Assembly: GCF_032854445.1 (NCBI RefSeq)
Contig: NC_088305.1
Coordinates: 25,063,628 to 25,127,627 of the forward strand
Direction: 5' to 3'
DNA length: 64,000 bases
Origin: Liolophura sinensis
Lineage: Eukaryota > Mollusca > Polyplacophora > Chitonida > Chitonidae
Position numbers and translations under genes: made by a program. Numbering within the stretch: the stretch's first letter is position 1; each line of letters starts with the position of its first letter. Shown one piece after another: positions 23,931 through 35,200 of this stretch. The notes beneath the pieces are model-generated. The model was given only the letters and a program-made list of their open reading frames with translations. It ran no database searches and was not told the origin of the DNA.

Positions 23931-26900
23931 TTACTATTAGTGTCCAGATCACTGTCAGCCAACAGATTACTGGCAGCGTCCAGATTACTGACAGTGATCA
24001 GATTACTGCTAGTGTCCAGATTACTGGCAGCGTCCAGATTACTGACAGTGATTAAATTACTGCTAGTGTCCAGATTACAGGCAGCGTCCAGATTACTGAC
24101 AGTGATTAAATTACTGCTAGTGTCCAGATTACTGTCAGCGTCCAGAATACTAACAATGAATAAATTACTGCTAGTATCCAGATTACTGTCAGCGTCCAGA
24201 TTACTGACAGTGATCAGATTACTGCTAATGTCCGGATTACTGCTAGTGTCCAGATTACTGTCAGCGTCCAGATTACTGACAGTGATCAGATTACTCTAAG
24301 TGTCCAGATTACTATCACCGTCCAGATTACTGACAGTGATTAGATTACTGTTAGTGTCCAGATTACTGTCAGCGTCCAGATTACTGACAGTGATTAGATT
24401 ACTCTAAGTGTCCAGATTACTGTCAGCGTCCAGATTACTGACAGTGATCAGATTACTGCTAGTGTCCAGATTACTGTCAGCGTCCAGATTACTGACAGCG
24501 ATTAGATTGCTGTTAGTGTCCGAATTACTGTCAGCGTTCAGATTACTGACAATGATCAGATTACTGTTAGTGTCCAGATTACTGTCAGCGTCCAGATTAC
24601 TGACAGCGATTAGATTGCTGCTAGTGTCCGGATTACTGTCAGCGTTTAGATTACTGACAATGATCAGTTTACTGTTAGTGTCCAGATTACTGTCAGCGTC
24701 CAGATTACTGACAGTGATTAGATTACTGTTAGTGTGCAGATCACTGTCAACGTCCAGATTACTGACAGTGTTCAGATTACTGCTAGTGTCCAGATTACTG
24801 TCAGCATCCAGATTACTGACAGTGATTAGATTACTGCTAGTGTCCAGATTAGTGGCAGCGTCCAGATTACTGACAGTGATTAAATTACTGCTAGTGTCCA
24901 GATTACTGTCAGCGTCCAGATTACTAACAATGAATAAATTACTGCTAGTATCCAGATTACTGTCAGCGTCCAGATTACTGACAATGATCAGATTACTGTT
25001 AGTGTCCAGATTACTGTCAGCGTCCACATTACTGACAGTGATCAGATTACTGCTAATGTCCGGATTACTGCTAGTGTCCAGATTACTGTCAGCGTCCAGA
25101 TTACTGACAGTGATCAGATTACTCTAAGTGTCCAGATTACTGTCAGCGTCCAGATTACTGACAGTGATCAGATTACTGCTAATGTCCGGATTACTGCTAG
25201 TGTCCAGATTACTGTCAGCGTCCAGATTACTGACAGTGATTAGATTACTCTAAGTGTCCAGATTACTATCACCGTCCAGATTACTGACAGTGATTAGATT
25301 ACTCTAAGTGTCCAGATTACTATCACCGTCCAGATTACTGACAGTGATTAGATTACTCTAAGTGTCCAGATTACTGTCAGTGATCAGATTACTGACAGTG
25401 ATTAGATTACTCTAAGTGTCCAGATTACTGTTAGTGTCCAGATTACTGTCAGCGTCCAGATTACTGACAGTGATTAGATTACTCTAAGTGTCCAGATTAC
25501 TGTCAGCGTCCAGATTACTGACAGTGATTAGATTACTGCTAGTGTCCAGATTACTGTCACCGTCCAGATTACTGACAGTGATCAGATTACTCTAAGTGTC
25601 CAGATTACTGTCAGCGTCCAGATTACTGACAGTGATCAGATTACTGCTAATGTCCGGATTACTGCTAGTGTCCAGATTACTGTCAGCGTCCAGATAACTG
25701 ACAGTGATTAGATTACTCTAAGTGTCCAGATTACTGTCACCGTCCAGATTACTGACAGTGATTAGATTACTGCTAGTGTCCAGATTACAGGCAGCGTCCA
25801 GATTACTGACAGTGATTAGATTACTGCTAGTGTCCAGATTACTGTCAGCGTCCAGATTACTGACAGTGATTAGATTACTCTAAGTGTCCAGATTACTGTC
25901 AGCGTCCAGATTACTGACAGTGATTAGATTACTGCTAGTGTCCAGATGACTGTCAGCGTCCAGATTACTGACAGTGATCAGATTACTGCTAATGTCCGGA
26001 TTACTGCTAGTGTCCAGATTACTGACAGTGATTAAATTACTGCTAGTGTACAGATTACTGTCAACGTCCAGATTACTGACAGTGATCAGATTACTGCTAG
26101 TGTCCAGATTACTGTCAGCGTCCAGATTACTGACAGTGATTAGATTACTCTAAGTGTCCAGATTACTGTCAGTGATTACATTACTGCTAGTGTCCAGATT
26201 ACTGTCAGCGTTCAGATTACTGTCAGCGTCCAGATTACTAACAGTGAACAGATTACTGCTAATGTCCGGATTACTGTTAGTGTCCAGATTACTGTCAGCG
26301 TCCAGATTACTGACAGTGATCAGATTACTGCTAGTGTCCAGATTACTGTCAGCGTCCAGATTACTGACAGTGATTAGATTACTCTAAGTGTCCAGATTAC
26401 TGTCAGCGTCCAGATTACTGACAGCGATTAGATTGCTGTTAGTGTCCAGATTACTGTCAGCGTCCAGATTACTGACAGTGATTAGATTACTGTTAGTGTC
26501 CAGATCACTGTCAGCGTCCAGATTACTGACAGTGTTCAGATTACTGCTAGTGTCCAGATTACTGTCAGCGTCCAGATTACTGACAGTGATTAGATTACTG
26601 CTAGTGTCCAGATTAATGTCAGCGTCCAGATTACTGACAGTGATTAGATTACTGCTAGTGTCCAGATTACTGTTAACGTCCAGATTACTGACAATGATCA
26701 GATTACTGTTAGTGTCCAGATTACTGTCACCGTCCAGATTACTGACAGTGATTAGATTACTGTTAGTGTCCAGATTACTGTCAGCGTCCAGATTACTGAC
26801 AGTGTTCAGATTACTGCTAGTGTCCAGATTACTGTCAGCGTCCAGATTACTGACAGTCATTAGATTACTGCTAGTGTCCAGATGACTGTCAGCGTGCAGA

Positions 26901-27245
26901 TTACTGACAGTGATCAGATTACTGCTAGTGTCCAGATTACTGTCAGCGTCCAGATTACTGACAGTGATTAGATTACTGCTAGTGTCCAGATTACTGTTAA
27001 CGTCCAGATTACTGACAGTGATTAGATTACTGTTAGTGCCCAGATTACTGTTAACGTCCAGATTACTGACAGTGATTAGATTACTGCTAATGTCCGGATT
27101 ACTGTTAGTGTCCAGATTACTGTCAGCGTCCAGATTACTGACAGTGATTAGATTACTGCTAGTGTCCAGATGACTGTCAGCGTGCAGATTACTGACAGTG
27201 ATTAGATTACTGCTAGTGTCCAGATTACTGACCGTGATTAGATTA
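23931..27245 (-). repeat. 54-bp higher-order satellite, inverted orientation
   Basis: The 54-bp unit is three 18-mers: GTGTCCAGATTACTGTCA, GCGTCCAGATTACTGACA and GTGATCAGATTACTGCTA. About 60 units occur, with a recurrent variant (TTACTCTAAGTGTCCAG) and inserted CTAATGTCCGGATTACTG 18-mers. Orientation matches 15.9-19.6 kb and opposes the blocks at 13-15.5 and 22.3-23.3 kb. Frames of up to 239 codons are repeat by-products. Each unit contains TGACAG and CTGTCA, the half-site of TALE homeodomain proteins; whether this matters is unknown. Confidence 0.95.
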
Positions 27246-27435
27246 ACAGAGACGTCTGAGGGCGCGTCAGACTGTCTTTATGCTCAGCCGCTGCAAAAAA
27301 AATTGTATATCTACTTTATACGTCATAAACTTGTACTTACAGACCTTTCTGGTCGTTTTCTTTCAAAATCTGTGAATAAAATATTTTCTTCAGTGCCAAA
27401 CTTACGGAGACGTAAAAGTGACATGGTATGATAAA

Positions 27436-27529
27436 ATAGCTATTGCAGTTTAGACTGAAAGAACTCAACTGAGCTACACAAGGGCTGGACTGCACGCTGT
27501 AAGTAATATTTTATTTTGTCCATCTATTT
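27436..27529 (+). repeat. 94-bp direct repeat, left copy
   Basis: From ATAGCTATTGCAGTTTAGAC to GTCCATCTATTT. Identical to 28079-28172 except one base (GGGCTGGAC against GGGCTTGAC). The copies are 643 bp apart and enclose a 41-bp tandem array and the TA palindrome. Confidence 0.95.
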
Positions 27530-27597
27530 GGAAGAGAAAAAAAATTACATGGTGAGAAAAAAAAGGAATTTTTTTTAATCTCGTACTTCAAACTTCG

Positions 27598-27775
27598 GAG
27601 CCCCGAGTTTACAAGTCGAGGCCTCCATTTTACAAGTCGGGGCCCCGGGTATAAAAGCAGAGGCCTCCATTTTACAAGTCGGGCCTTGTGTATAAAAGTC
27701 GAGGCCTCCATTTTACAAGTCGAGCCTCAGGTATAAAACCAGAGGTCTCCATTTTACAAGTCGGGCCTCGGGTAC
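27598..27775. repeat. 41-42 bp GC-rich tandem repeat, four copies
   Basis: GGCCTCCATTTTACAAGTCG recurs with step 41-42 bp, separated by variants of GGGTATAAAAGCAGA. It lies inside the segment enclosed by the 94-bp direct repeats. Confidence 0.85.
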
Positions 27776-27939
27776 GTCAGTGTCATTGTGCTTTAGAAAA
27801 TTAATTGTTGTTGCTTGCAAATTATACTTTCTCAGCCCCAAAATGTTTTCTTAAACGACGAGGAACGCCAACACCATTTATAGTAGGCCCTATAGCCTTA
27901 AACTTATCACAACGGTTCTCACACATGTATGTGACATAA

Positions 27940-27965
27940 AGTTAAGGCATCTGGTCCTAACGTAC

Positions 27966-28051
<86 letters not shown>

Positions 28052-28077
28052 GTACGTTAGGACCAGATGCCTTAACT
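27940..28077. repeat. Perfect 138-bp palindrome with a (TA)42 core
   Basis: The left arm at 27940-27966 (AGTTAAGGCATCTGGTCCTA then ACGTACG) is the exact reverse complement of 28051-28077. The 84 bp between are pure alternating TA, itself self-complementary, so the whole 138 bp is a perfect inverted repeat with no spacer. The flanks hint at a foldback element in whose centre a TA microsatellite expanded. Confidence 0.9.
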
Positions 28078-28078
28078 C

Positions 28079-28172
28079 ATAGCTATTGCAGTTTAGACTG
28101 AAAGAACTCAACTGAGCTACACAAGGGCTTGACTGCACGCTGTAAGTAATATTTTATTTTGTCCATCTATTT
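28079..28172 (+). repeat. 94-bp direct repeat, right copy
   Basis: Counterpart of 27436-27529 with one mismatch. It begins two bases after the palindrome's right arm. Confidence 0.95.
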
Positions 28173-28930
28173 TTCTTTGAAATTTATTTATTAACAAACT
28201 GCCTCGCTGATATAGGGAAATCCCTTGCCCGCCTAAACAAGTTGGTCTAAAGCGGTGTACTCTTTTCTTCATTCAGTACGTTACTGTTTCTGTGCAGACC
28301 TAGTCGTGCACGTCCAGCAAAGTCTTACGTGTACTTGAAATTCACAAGCACTGAGCATGGCAGCTGAGAATATGTGTTTTAAACTGACTGGAATTGGCCT
28401 GTGTAGGCCTATGTTGTTTAAAATACAAGCTATTTATCTCATGATAAGACCCTAGTCAAAATATGTACTTGTCAGTGAGAGATGATCGCCTGTTGCTGCA
28501 ATATAGGCAGTCCTGTTTGTTTCCTGGGACATACAGTTTGATGCGAGCGTGTGATTTGCCCATTAAAAAGCGACCCCGATTTCTTAACTCGGGATCCCGA
28601 CTGGTTAAAAAAAAAAAGATTTTCCCTGCCCCTCAAATTTCTTTCACCATGTCATTTTTTTATCTTCGAAAAAGTCTTTGTCACTTTCACAGCTCGTACT
28701 GTCTTGTCTACTGTGTAGGCCTACTTAGACATCATGGGCTACTATATGAGGCGATTTAGGCCGGACCTGGATATTGAAAAAGACTTACTCAGTTTATACC
28801 CCATCCACTGGAATTTTCTGTCAGTCGAAATAAAGTATGTCTTATATGCCCAGCTACTTCATGGTAGTGAAATTTATACTCATCAACGTCTATGTCCCAA
28901 TAACTTACACCGTGAGCAGTTTGTGTGAGA
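28173..28930. other. Upstream intergenic sequence
   Basis: No gene is recognised. Short open frames (28463-28759, 28734-28928) have no motif. ACTCGGGATCCCGACTGG at about 28587-28604 resembles the units of the 41-bp array. Confidence 0.4.
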
Positions 28931-28939
28931 AGTGTGTTA

Positions 28940-29165
28940 AGGGACGCAACTCGTGCTGTCGGCTTCTCCCGCGGAATTCTGGGAAAGGCGTACGCCATCG
29001 CCATCTTTAATATACATTGATATCCGCTGAATCGGGGTGGCGACGAAAAATATGATATAGTTGTTATTTTAGTGCTTGTTGCTTCACGGCAATCAAGCTG
29101 TGCAAGGCGAACAATACCTCAAGAGCACTATCTGTCGGTCAGTGCTGTGCAATAGCGAATCAAAC
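28940..29165 (+). promoter_or_regulatory. Probable PIP4K2 core promoter and 5' UTR
   Basis: CpG-richer than its surroundings. TTCTCCCGCGGAATTCTGGG and, downstream, CGCCATCGCCATCTTT (a YY1-like GCCATCTT site) fit a TATA-less housekeeping promoter. The start codon at 29166 has A at -3 and G at +4. No in-frame ATG was found upstream before 29166. The transcription start is unknown. Confidence 0.35.
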
Positions 29166-29279
29166 ATGGCGTCAAGCAAGAGGAAAGCGATGAAAGTCAA
29201 AGTGGTTCCGCAGAAAGTAAAATTATTCCGAGCGAACGAACCACTATTGAGTGTGTTCATGTGGGGCATCAACCACACG
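29166..29279 (+). CDS. PIP4K2: PIP4K2 exon 1
   Basis: Residues 1-38, starting [20 protein letters not shown] and ending MWGINHT. Donor ACG/GTAAGT, phase 0. The [14 protein letters not shown] segment is the conserved N-terminal dimer-side region of type 2 PIP kinases. Confidence 0.95.
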
Positions 29280-32200
29280 GTAAGTTACATGTGTAACCCG
29301 AGGGGGGGAAGTGGGGGGGATGGGACAAGGGAAACGTCAAAGCCGATGGCGAGAGCTTGCAGGCAGGGGACACTCTGGCAGGGGGTCTGAGAAGCTAATG
29401 GAGCTCACATGATTCATAAATCTGTTCCGGTGGCCGAAAGTTTTGTTTACACTTGATGAATGTTGTCATTGTTGAAATTCTTTTAATCCGTACAATCCCC
29501 TATGCAAGGGGAAGTATATTCCACAAGATCAACAGAACTGCTAATGAAAAGCGAGGTTCATATAGCTGACCGTGACATAATGTCTCTTTCAGTTTTAGGT
29601 TCGACGGGCAGATGCGTATTCAATCTAGTAGCTACAGTAAAATAACGTCTTTTGTCTACTTTACTTTGCGAGAGCCCCGACCTGTCTCACTGGTATCTGT
29701 CAACTTTGAAGCACTGTTTGGGCTTATTATAGTATATAGTAACCGAGTAATGTGCCTAGCATATACAAGTGAACCTCAACAAAACCTGGTTTTGGACTTA
29801 CGAGGCCATGAAGCAGATTTTTGTGTCAACTCCCTTGTTATTTGGTCAGTGTTTTCACCACCGTGTAGTGCAAGTAAAATGGCAAATGTCCGGATGTCTG
29901 CAGTTTCAGGTACCTGTGTTAATTGCAAGGAATAGGTGATAAATAACATGGGGGTTATTTTGCAAAATGCGGATGTATCGCCTACATAGGTCTATCACCT
30001 ATGTCACTGCATGATCACTGACCATCACTTGTGGCTGGTGTTCGTGAGTAAAATACCTTGAAGCCATCAATAGTGACCTTCGGTTTGAATTTCGGAATTA
30101 ATCTTAGACCATTTATCTTGTGCACCAATTGGGCGCAAAGAATATGTCTTGTGATGTCATCATAGATTTGCCTGGTGTCACTTTTCATGGGCCATTGTGA
30201 CAGTAAGGTGTCAACGACACTTGTGTGGCCGTTCGTGGAATGTAAGCTTTCTTGATGGCCATTTGCAGGGGCGGCAGATAGTTACCGAATTTGGATGGAG
30301 CTGAGGTAGCAGAAATAGTATCCCAGCCCTTCAGGCGAGAATTCAGGGGCCATCTATGCCCGAGAAACTCTAGCCAATTATATTTGCTGAAGACGAAATA
30401 TACGCGATTTTTGGTGAACAAAATTGTGATAAATCCTTGATAAACTGCACATTTTCTTCTATTTATTACCCTAAATGACCTAAAATTTCATTTTGATCAC
30501 AGTGCTCATTTTTCCAGATCCTGTGAGTTCTATATATCAATATCCTCTCACAGTGTGCATATCTGTTCTGTAAAATCCAGGTAGATAAGTTTCAAAGTAA
30601 CTTACGAAGTTCCAGTCTTTCACCCATAAAACTCACCACTTGTGCATCTAACAAAATTGTTGAGTTTCCACACAATTAATGAAATAAGTTTAAATATGAT
30701 CATGTCATAATTTATTGAATGCCTGTATTGACATTGTATACTTAATGAATGTGAGCCTGTCACAAATGTAGTTGTCTCCTCTGAGTGATCAGCAATTTTT
30801 ACAGAGATTTTTACTTTACGATGGAATCTGAACTGATTCGACATTAAACTAATCCGAAAAACTGTTGTCAACAATGTGTCAAAGTGAAAAGTAATTTGTA
30901 TCACATATTCGTTAAATGAAATGTGCTCAAAATATGACTTTTATGTGGCTCTGTATAGATTGTCACAGTTTTGGGGCTATATTGGACATCATGTATTGTA
31001 TTGATGGTAGAAATCAAACATCCACAAATTAAATGAGTACCCGAATTCTTCAACTTTCTTAACTGGCTCTTCCACCAGTATTTTGAAACATTTTGAGAGA
31101 ACTATGGAGTTTGCATCTTAAATGACACGAAGAAATCATTTTTAGTGTCATTTTCCTAATAATTGTATGCATAACAGCCACTGAATAAAGTGCTTTAGTG
31201 ACAGAATGTTGAAGATTTACAGTGTATAATTCTGATTATGTTTTCCTGGTTGTTGTTTTCAGATAAATGAACTAAGTCATATTAATGTGCCAGTAATGTT
31301 GATGCCAGATGATTTCAAGGCATTCAGTAAAGTCAGAGTGGATAACCACCTTTTTAACAAGTAAGTTCAAGGGATTACACACATGTTATGTGATGCTGTA
31401 GATGACAAAGGGCTCTCTTCCTTCACCCATAAAAATGATATGACAAATTTTTGGGTGCAGTGTTAACACAAATCAAGTAAATAAATCACCTAAAATTTCG
31501 TCCATGACCAAATTTCTGATTTTTACTGATTCTGAGAGTTCTGTTAATTTTAGAAAGGCCCTTTTAGGTGTTGGAAGATGGGTGTCCTACTGGGAAAAAA
31601 TGTAAGATTCAGCAACAAAAATACAATTTTATGACCTTTATTTGCCTCTAAAGATGTGCTTTTGTGGACGAAATTTTAGGTCATAAGTCGTTTGTGAAGC
31701 ATCACAGTGGAGAGAAGTAGATGAAAGTTTAGTTTTCATGGTCATCTAGGGTCAGGCCGATGGTTCAAATCCAGGTGCCGCTCGGTATTTACTTGTACCT
31801 GGTCAGGTGCATTGACTACCCCGGAAACAAGGCTCTACCCATAAGCTGGATTGTTGTCATTAAGGCAAAACATCATTTAGAGTTTGTATGGTGTTATAGA
31901 CGAGTGATATGGATAAGAACATGAATAAAGCCTGGAAATAATCTGCAGAACAAGAACAATGTCCTACTCTCTGCAGGAATCTAGTTAATCGCTGGTAGTA
32001 GAAAAACTTTGGGGGCCAAGGCGGTTATCATGCCTGCATGGCACAATGACCCAGGAGCTATCAATGCGGTCGCTGTGAACTCATGCTGGCTTTTCCTCTT
32101 CGGCCGTACGTTGGAAGACCTTCCAGCAACCTGCCATTCATCTGTTTCCTTTGGGCACTGTCCGGTTTCCTCCCACTACAGTGCTGGCCGCTATCATATA

Positions 32201-35200
32201 AGTGAAATCTTCTTGAGTACAGCGTTAAACACCAATGAAACAAAAAGAGAGTAAGAGAGACAAAACTTACATGAAAATAACATAGTGCCTTTGTTTTTTT
32301 AAATTATTGTTAGCTGAAAATGTTGCAAAGCCTGTCATACACCAACTATTACACATATAAATATGTTGTGCAAAAAGCAGGTTTGCTGTATTTGTTTAAG
32401 TTTTTCTAACATTTGCAAATGCATGTAGATGTAAAAAAGTATGTTTGTATTTTTTTTCTAACAGAGAAAATATGCCCAGTCATTTCAAGGTGAAGGAGTA
32501 CTGCCCGATAGTCTTTCGTAATTTACGAGAACGGTTTGGCATAGACGATATTGATTATATGGTAAGGACTACACATGGTTGTTGTGGATTCAAATAAAAT
32601 TGAATAATGCTTCAGATATTCTTACATCGTGTGAATCAGATTTTCTAAGTTTGACTTACAGTCAAATAAATAAATACATGTATGTATTATAAATTAAATA
32701 ACTAAACAAATTTCACTTATTTATTTATTTTTTTGATTATTTTTTTTTTTTTTTGACGTACTGTATTTCACCTAAATTTTAGAGTTCTTTGCGACTTTTA
32801 TCTGCAAATTTAAGTGTCCGTATCAAAAGTTTCCTTTTAAGGCTTTCATATGCTTTTTAAAATTTATGCATTTTTGCAGACAAAACTCTAATATATAATG
32901 AAATACACCTTTCCTCAACCTTTTCGTATAGAAAGAGCAACTTTCAGTGCAATGTATGCACATTTTCATTGTGATTTTAGAGAAAAAACTACATTGGTTG
33001 GATTGTCCTGTTTCATGGCTCACAAAAAGTAAAATTTTATCAGTCAACACAAAATAATGCCTTCAGAATATGCTTGAATAAACACTTTGCGAAAAGGATG
33101 GAGAATTACAGTATTATTTGTTTATTTGAACACCTTTTTTTATCAGCTTTTTGCCTTATTTTTAAGAAATAAATATGAGAGTATGTTTTGAGACAATAAT
33201 GAGATGCATGTTATTTTTACCAGAATTCCCTGACCAAACAGCCATTAGACATGGACTCACCGGGCCGAAGTGGTGCTCGAATGTTGAGCTCACAGGACGG
33301 CTACTACTTCATCAAAACCTTAGTTAGTGAGGAGGTGGAGCAAATGCACCATATCCTGAAACAATACCATCAGGTAAGAGGGCTGGGCAACACCTATATA
33401 CTACATTTGTTGTTTTAAAGTGCTACTTCAGGCCGAAGAGAAGATAGGCAGGAATATTAATATTATACTAGTATTAAGGATACCTTGTGAATTAGAGCAA
33501 ACAACAGCTCAAAAAGATTTACGATGGATAACACTATTTAACCCCCTGTAAATGAAGTCCATAAAAGCCAAATTTTTGGCAGTTTCCATAAACTTTTCCT
33601 GATGTGATGATGAATCAGGTAAATGTGACATCCAGTAAGGCACGTATGCTGGAAGGTCAAACCAGGCAAAATTTAGAACGACAGAAAACTTTTGTTTCAG
33701 TACTTTCCACCGAAATGACGACAGCGGTTTTAATGATGTAATTTTTTCCAGTTTAGAAAAGCAATTCAGACTATGTTGGTCCTTGAGACTTAACCCTGTT
33801 GTTAAGACATACAGGTCTTTACGTTGGAGTAGCTCTTCAAAATCTTATGCCTCTGTGGACTAGTAGTTAGTGTTCAAGTCGAGTTCATATTGTTACTGGT
33901 TTTCTCTAACCTTAAACTGAACGATCGTCATATATCTGTTAGTGAAGTATTGTAGAGTATATATACCAGTCAGATTTTAATAATGTCTATTTGGCTTGAA
34001 ACTACTGTTGTGGATTTATTCCATTGCTCACTGTTCATCCGTCTAAAAAGATTCTACCCTGTTTCTTCTAATTTTGGGACGCCTGGTCTGCTCTTTTTAG
34101 CCAGCGTACATGTAGCCGTAGCAGGAGGTTCTTTTCTCACATGGTTAGGCGATCTAATGAACAACATACTCACACTTATTCTCTCACATGGTTAGACAAT
34201 CTAATGAACGACATACTCACATCTTTACTTCTAATAAAGCTGAGAAAGAAACGTTATATTCTGCTTTCGGCGCAACTAATATCTGTCCCAAAAATTAACT
34301 GAATTAGGGTAATACAATTGTGTACAAATTCACCTGTGAAACCAATCTGATTTATACTAAGTATCTTTGTTCTCTGTTGCAGCACATTGTAGAGGTGCAC
34401 GCCGTCACCCTTCTCCCTCAGTATCTAGGCATGTACAGGATTACTGTCAATGATGTGGAAACTTACTTAGTAGTAATGAGAAATGTTTTTAGCCCTAGGC
34501 TTACAATACACAAGAAATATGATCTCAAGGTGAGTGCTCTGTATCTTCAAACCATTGTACTGTTTATGTAAACATGCCACAGAATGAGCAGTTCCCCGCT
34601 TCCAGGACTTCCCTGGCATGATTGGGATATAAACTTTCAAATTTGCAATTGCCGCTCGTCTCAGCCACCTGTAGCGCTGCGTAATGACCCAGGACTCTTT
34701 CACCAATGCGGTCGCTGTGAGTTCAAGTCCAGCTCATGCTGGCTTCCTCTCCGGCCGTAAGTGGGAAGGTGTGCAGCAACCTGCGGATGGTTGTGGGTTT
34801 CCCCCGGGACGTGCCCGGTTTCCACCCACCATAATGCTGGCTGCTGTTGTGAAATGTCCCTGAGTACGGCGTAAAACACCAATCAAATAAATAAATCTAC
34901 CCTGCCGTTACTCTTCCCAGACAACAACATTGGTCCCAAATTGAAACAGGCATGTGGTACAGTTTACTGCAAGCTCCTTGAAGTAGCCATTTTCATAATA
35001 AATGTAACACAGTATCTCCAAATGTTTTCAGAGCTTGCACAATCAAACAGTTGTGTGTGTAATGTGTCTTATCAGTATTGAAAGTATTTCAATTAAATTA
35101 AACATTGAGGTCCATTTCACAAAGCACTTGGGGGAATGAAGTCCAACTTTGAATCCACTGACCTGTTTTCTGTTCAGGATTGAAGATAACATAATTATTT

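Noticed and set aside
27961-28050. TA tract as a centromere or telomere element
   Set aside because: It is only an 84-bp microsatellite within a palindrome, and no telomere-type repeats occur in the window.
29076-29390. 104-codon frame extending PIP4K2 upstream and past the donor
   Set aside because: The upstream part has no ATG before 29166, and the downstream part runs beyond GTAAGT into the intron.
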